A stretch of 36,595 bases of DNA from assembly GCF_001570945.1 (NCBI RefSeq), contig NZ_BCSQ01000034.1:1-36595 (forward strand), read 5' to 3'. The translations under genes and the position numbers were made by a program. This document shows, one piece after another, positions 33,905 through 36,595 of this stretch (position 1 is its first letter; the number at the start of each line of letters is the position of its first letter). Source of the stretch: Janibacter anophelis NBRC 107843 (GTDB lineage: Bacteria > Actinomycetota > Actinomycetes > Actinomycetales > Dermatophilaceae). The notes under the pieces are model-generated. The model saw nothing but the letters and a program-made list of their open reading frames with translations. It did not search any database and was not told the DNA's origin.

Positions 33905-34903
33905 TCAGCCTTGCCCTCGCGCCAGGTCGTCCGCCATAGCCTCGATGGTGCTGCCCCACAGCGGAAGTGGGTCGTCGATGCCCACCGACCGGCTCTCGGG
34001 GGCTTCGGGCGTGGCCCACCACCCCGACACCTCATCCAACTCCTGCGGGAACAGATCCGCATCGCCGGTGGACATGTTGGTCATGACAGCAATCCGTACC
34101 GTGCCCGAACTCGTCAGTTCTGCTCGATCGCGGACGCCCAGGGCGTCAACGACCACCGCTGCCTCATCGAGGGAAGCGTCAGCGACGTCGTCACCCGCGT
34201 GTGTGAGTGCCTCGACCAGCACCCCTGCCAGGACAGCTGGGTCACCCACTGGCACCACTTGGACCCACCCGTTCGGCACCTCCCGTGGAGGTCCGCTCAG
34301 CGAGGTCAGCGCCTCGACCGCCCACGACTGCTCGTGGCGGGTCAGCACTGCGCGCGCCAGATCCGGGATCTGATCCACTAGGGCCCGCGCCGCCGCGTCC
34401 TCGGCCTTGCTAGGCACACCAGAGGACTGCTGCGCCGCGATCGTCTCGTGATCCACCACCCGTTCGCTCAACCGAGCCGACTCGGCCAAACCTTCCCGCA
34501 CCCGAGCAGCGATCTGCTCGACACCCGACGCCGGGTCGAGCTCGGCCTGAAAGCGATAGCCCTGACCAGCCCGGGTTTGGCTCGGCGCGACCATGACCTC
34601 ACCATCGACGAGCGTCAAACCGACCAAAGTGGTCGCCGCTTCCTGCGACCGCCAGGACGCGAAACCCATCTCCTCCGACACCAACGTGCCATCGCTCGAG
34701 ACGGGCTTGGGCAGGTCTCGAGCGTCTTCTCGTCGAGACCTCTCCAAGGCACCCATGACCGACTCAGCCAAGACTGCATCTGAGACCGAGGCCTCTAGGT
34801 GACGAAACCATCCATTCGGGCGTCGTCCCTTGGCCCACGACATCGACGCGACCAACAGCCGCTCGCCATGCTGATACACCATGGCCATCGGGTAGATCGG
34901 CAT
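33905..34903 (-). CDS. Probable immunity protein, two-part
   Basis: 332 residues, no signal peptide or membrane helix, so cytoplasmic. ATG 34903 shares one base with the toxin stop (TGATG), the classic toxin-immunity layout. The first 115 residues (LLVASMSWAKG, GWFRHLEASVSDAVLAESV, GFASWRSQEAATTLVGL, GYRFQ) resemble CdiI-type immunity proteins that pair with CdiA nuclease toxins, as far as I recall them. The remaining 210 residues are unfamiliar and acidic (SDAVLAE-type helices, GGWW-like SGWWATPEAPE). Twice the usual immunity size, so it may be a fusion or carry a second function. Confidence 0.65.
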   Translation of the reverse strand: MPIYPMAMVYQHGERLLVASMSWAKGRRPNGWFRHLEASVSDAVLAESVMGALERSRREDARDLPKPVSSDGTLVSEEMGFASWRSQEAATTLVGLTLVDGEVMVAPSQTRAGQGYRFQAELDPASGVEQIAARVREGLAESARLSERVVDHETIAAQQSSGVPSKAEDAAARALVDQIPDLARAVLTRHEQSWAVEALTSLSGPPREVPNGWVQVVPVGDPAVLAGVLVEALTHAGDDVADASLDEAAVVVDALGVRDRAELTSSGTVRIAVMTNMSTGDADLFPQELDEVSGWWATPEAPESRSVGIDDPLPLWGSTIEAMADDLARGQG

Positions 34904-36330
34904 CAGGGACGCTCCTTCACCACGAGATTCACACCCATACCTTCGGCACGTTTGATCGAACGATCAAGTGCGGCAGTCTGTTTCTCCGACAACGAGTCGG
35001 GGCGAACAACGAGGTCAAGGTGTCGCCCCCCGATGTCACTGGGATAGACAACGACCCCGCCATGAGCATCGCCGTCGAACTTCGCAACCGCGTCGACGTA
35101 GTCGTTGATCGTGTTCTCGAACTTATTGCCCTTGTTGTAGGACACAGCCTGCGGGTCCAAAGACTTGATGCTGGTCACGTCCAGACCATCGGCGGTCTCG
35201 TCGACGCGGTCAATGACCGGGAAGCTCTGCGGCAGGTTTCCGCCCTCGGTGGCCTCGAGGACGAATCCTCGCGGCATGGGCATCACGTCGTCCCAGACCC
35301 GATCCAAGTCCGTGACACCGCGCTCGTCCAAGAGGCGAAGCGCCTTCCCGCTCACCTCGGCCCTGTACTGCCCGTCATACAGATCATCGGGGTCGGGGTG
35401 ATTGACCGCGTCTTCGAGGTCCTTGATGGAGCCACCCGAGGTGTCCGGCGTCCCCGCGCTGTCAGAACCCCGGTCACCCTCGGCCGCTGAGTCGCCGACA
35501 TCGCTGTCGGCACCACCGGTGTTCGGGTTCCCGTCGTCATGGGCATCCGGACCAGATCCGTCATCTGTCGTGGAGCCGGGAACGTCGGTCTGGTCGCCCT
35601 TGTTGGGGTTGCCGTTGTCGTGCGCGTCCGGCCCGCTGTGGGGGTCGACCGTGTCGGTCTTCGACGTGTCCGGCAGGTGCGGACTCTTCACGTCATCTGC
35701 GTGCTTGCCGGCACCCGTGCCCACGTCGATGAGCTCTCGCAGCGCCTTGGTCGCGCCCTTGACAGCGAATCCGCCTGCGGGGATCAGGGTCGAGGCCGCG
35801 CCAGCTTGGTCCAGACCGGACGCGCCGTCCCACCAGCCCTTGGGGTCATCGGCCATCTCCGTGGTCTCGTTGACCGTGTCCTTGACGATGTTCCAAGCGG
35901 TGCCCACGCCCGTACCGCCCACGGCTCGGTCCAGCGGCGAGACGAACATGTCGACGAACTCGACCGCGTCATTGGCCCGGTGCAACGCCCAGCGGGTGTG
36001 ACCGATGCCGGGCAGGTCCCGCACGTGGTTCTTGTAGACGTCATTGGCCCAGTCCGTGCTCTCGTCGACCACGTCGAGGTACTGGTTGCGCCACTTCTCT
36101 GGCCACAGCCACGGCACGAACAACCCTTCGAACCACGTCAGGTCGCTCTGCTGCCACCGACGATAGGACTCCTCGAGCGCCAACAACGGCGGCCCCGAGA
36201 TCCCCGGGAAAGCTGCCACGAGACCGTTCCGCACCCCCGCTGCCCACCAGTCACGCAGGTCACCTCCGGGCAGCCCCACATTCGGCATCTTCAAACCCGC
36301 CAGGGCTACTCGAGGGTCGAACCACGGCAT
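34903..36330 (-). CDS. Polymorphic toxin with CdiA-type nuclease C-terminus
   Basis: 475 residues. The N-terminal part (1-215) is Trp-rich and helical (DLRDWWAAGVRNGL, FVPWLWPEKWRNQYLDVVDE) and looks like a type VII or WXG-linked delivery and pre-toxin region. Residues 215-305 are a low-complexity Asp/Gly/Asn linker with two near-copies of SGPDAHDxGNPNxG (232 and 259). The C-terminal domain (about 315-475) has RGFVLEATEGGNLP, FPVIDRVD and VTSIKSLDPQAVSY, then HLDLVVRPD and GVNLVVKE: the layout of CdiA-CT nucleases, probably tRNases, with a PD-(D/E)XK-like set of E359, D374 and K389. It overlaps the WXG100-like gene by 25 bp. ATG 36330 has no good ribosome site. Confidence 0.75.
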   Translation of the reverse strand: MPWFDPRVALAGLKMPNVGLPGGDLRDWWAAGVRNGLVAAFPGISGPPLLALEESYRRWQQSDLTWFEGLFVPWLWPEKWRNQYLDVVDESTDWANDVYKNHVRDLPGIGHTRWALHRANDAVEFVDMFVSPLDRAVGGTGVGTAWNIVKDTVNETTEMADDPKGWWDGASGLDQAGAASTLIPAGGFAVKGATKALRELIDVGTGAGKHADDVKSPHLPDTSKTDTVDPHSGPDAHDNGNPNKGDQTDVPGSTTDDGSGPDAHDDGNPNTGGADSDVGDSAAEGDRGSDSAGTPDTSGGSIKDLEDAVNHPDPDDLYDGQYRAEVSGKALRLLDERGVTDLDRVWDDVMPMPRGFVLEATEGGNLPQSFPVIDRVDETADGLDVTSIKSLDPQAVSYNKGNKFENTINDYVDAVAKFDGDAHGGVVVYPSDIGGRHLDLVVRPDSLSEKQTAALDRSIKRAEGMGVNLVVKERP

Positions 36331-36595
36331 GGACGAGCCACCGGTTTCCGGCCTATTGGGGCCGACAGGCCCCCAGGGAGACTCCCCCCACCCTCTCCCG
36401 AGGCGCGGTCCTGCTGCTCGGCCTGCTCCTGCAGCAACCGCGCCAGAGTCGACAGCCGCTCTGCGGCCGCTGTCAACAGAGGCCCGGCGGACTGCCAGTC
36501 CCCGGCGAGGCTCTCCGTGTCAGGCCCGGCCCAGGACTCGAGCAACACTCCCATCGACGCCGTCCCCGACTGCTCGACCTGCAGCAACTGTTTGG
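36306..36595 (-). CDS. WXG100-like (Esx-type) protein, 5' end cut by window edge
   Basis: The frame is open to the window edge; about 95 residues are visible. A helix-turn-helix layout is seen with the turn SWAGPDTESLAGDW (the W-x-G motif), preceded by a helix (VEQSGTASMGVLLE) and followed by a long amphipathic helix (AAERLSTLARLLQEQAEQQDRAS), then a Gly/Pro-rich tail. This matches type VII secretion partner proteins. Being directly upstream of the toxin and overlapping it, it probably forms a secretion pair or heterodimer with the toxin's N-terminus. Confidence 0.7.
   Translation of the reverse strand, partial: KQLLQVEQSGTASMGVLLESWAGPDTESLAGDWQSAGPLLTAAAERLSTLARLLQEQAEQQDRASGEGGGSLPGGLSAPIGRKPVARPCRGSTLE

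Noticed and set aside
1-36595. CGAAGGG as a chromosome-polarity (KOPS/SRS) motif
   Set aside because: It resembles the SpoIIIE sequence GAGAAGGG, but 22 versus 16 copies on the two strands is too little skew for an orienting sequence; kept only as an alternative.
1-36595. CRISPR arrays, insertion sequences, tRNA or rRNA genes
   Set aside because: No regularly spaced repeats, transposase-like proteins or cloverleaf/rRNA signatures were seen on either strand.

Overview
The window comes from a very GC-rich bacterium (about 70% by eye). GTG starts, ATGA stop/start overlaps, leaderless-looking promoters, a DUF3017 gene beside folD and a PerM-type gene beside purN all point to an actinobacterium. 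Order Micrococcales, Intrasporangiaceae-like, is my best guess, but that is inference. I see no rRNA, tRNA, CRISPR array or transposase.

Layout. (1) 1-6894 is an extracellular or capsular polysaccharide block: two GT4 glycosyltransferases, two left-handed beta-helix acetyltransferases, a Wzy-like polymerase/ligase, a Wzx-like flippase and a WecG/TagA-type glycosyltransferase. (2) 6913-9374 holds a membrane-anchored Asp-box protein and, divergently, an in-frame chimera of a broken aquaporin and an acyltransferase-3. (3) 9457-18487 is central metabolism: mdh, a secreted surface protein, then purH-folD-DUF3017 behind a ZTP riboswitch, purN, a DUF6636 lipoprotein, a PerM homologue, and an ECF sigma factor with its membrane partner. 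(4) 18628-22305 is the riboflavin operon ribD-ribE-ribBA-ribH under an FMN riboswitch. (5) 22441-29235 is sucC-sucD, a lipase-like hydrolase, an M23 peptidase and pcrA/uvrD1. (6) 29373-33273 carries an MFS exporter, a GT1 glycosyltransferase, a GNAT acetyltransferase and a truncated ligD polymerase gene. (7) 33274-36595 is an accessory island: a near-empty 0.6 kb stretch, then a WXG100-like gene, a polymorphic toxin with a CdiA-type nuclease C-terminus and its presumed immunity gene, all on the minus strand.

The order pcrA / M23 / sucC-sucD / perM / purN / purH matches the Mycobacterium tuberculosis Rv0949c-Rv0957 neighbourhood as I remember it. Here the riboflavin operon and a sigma/anti-sigma pair lie inside that block, between sucD and perM.

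The most interesting signals are: (a) a heptamer, CGAAGGG, found 38 times on the two strands (hand count), dense from 7 to 33 kb, often intergenic or as inverted pairs in terminator stems, and nearly absent from the polysaccharide and toxin blocks; (b) the WXG100/toxin/large-immunity locus; (c) two recombination scars, the aquaporin-acyltransferase chimera and the ligD truncation; (d) several large palindromes; (e) a 157-bp antisense overlap between the polymerase and flippase genes.
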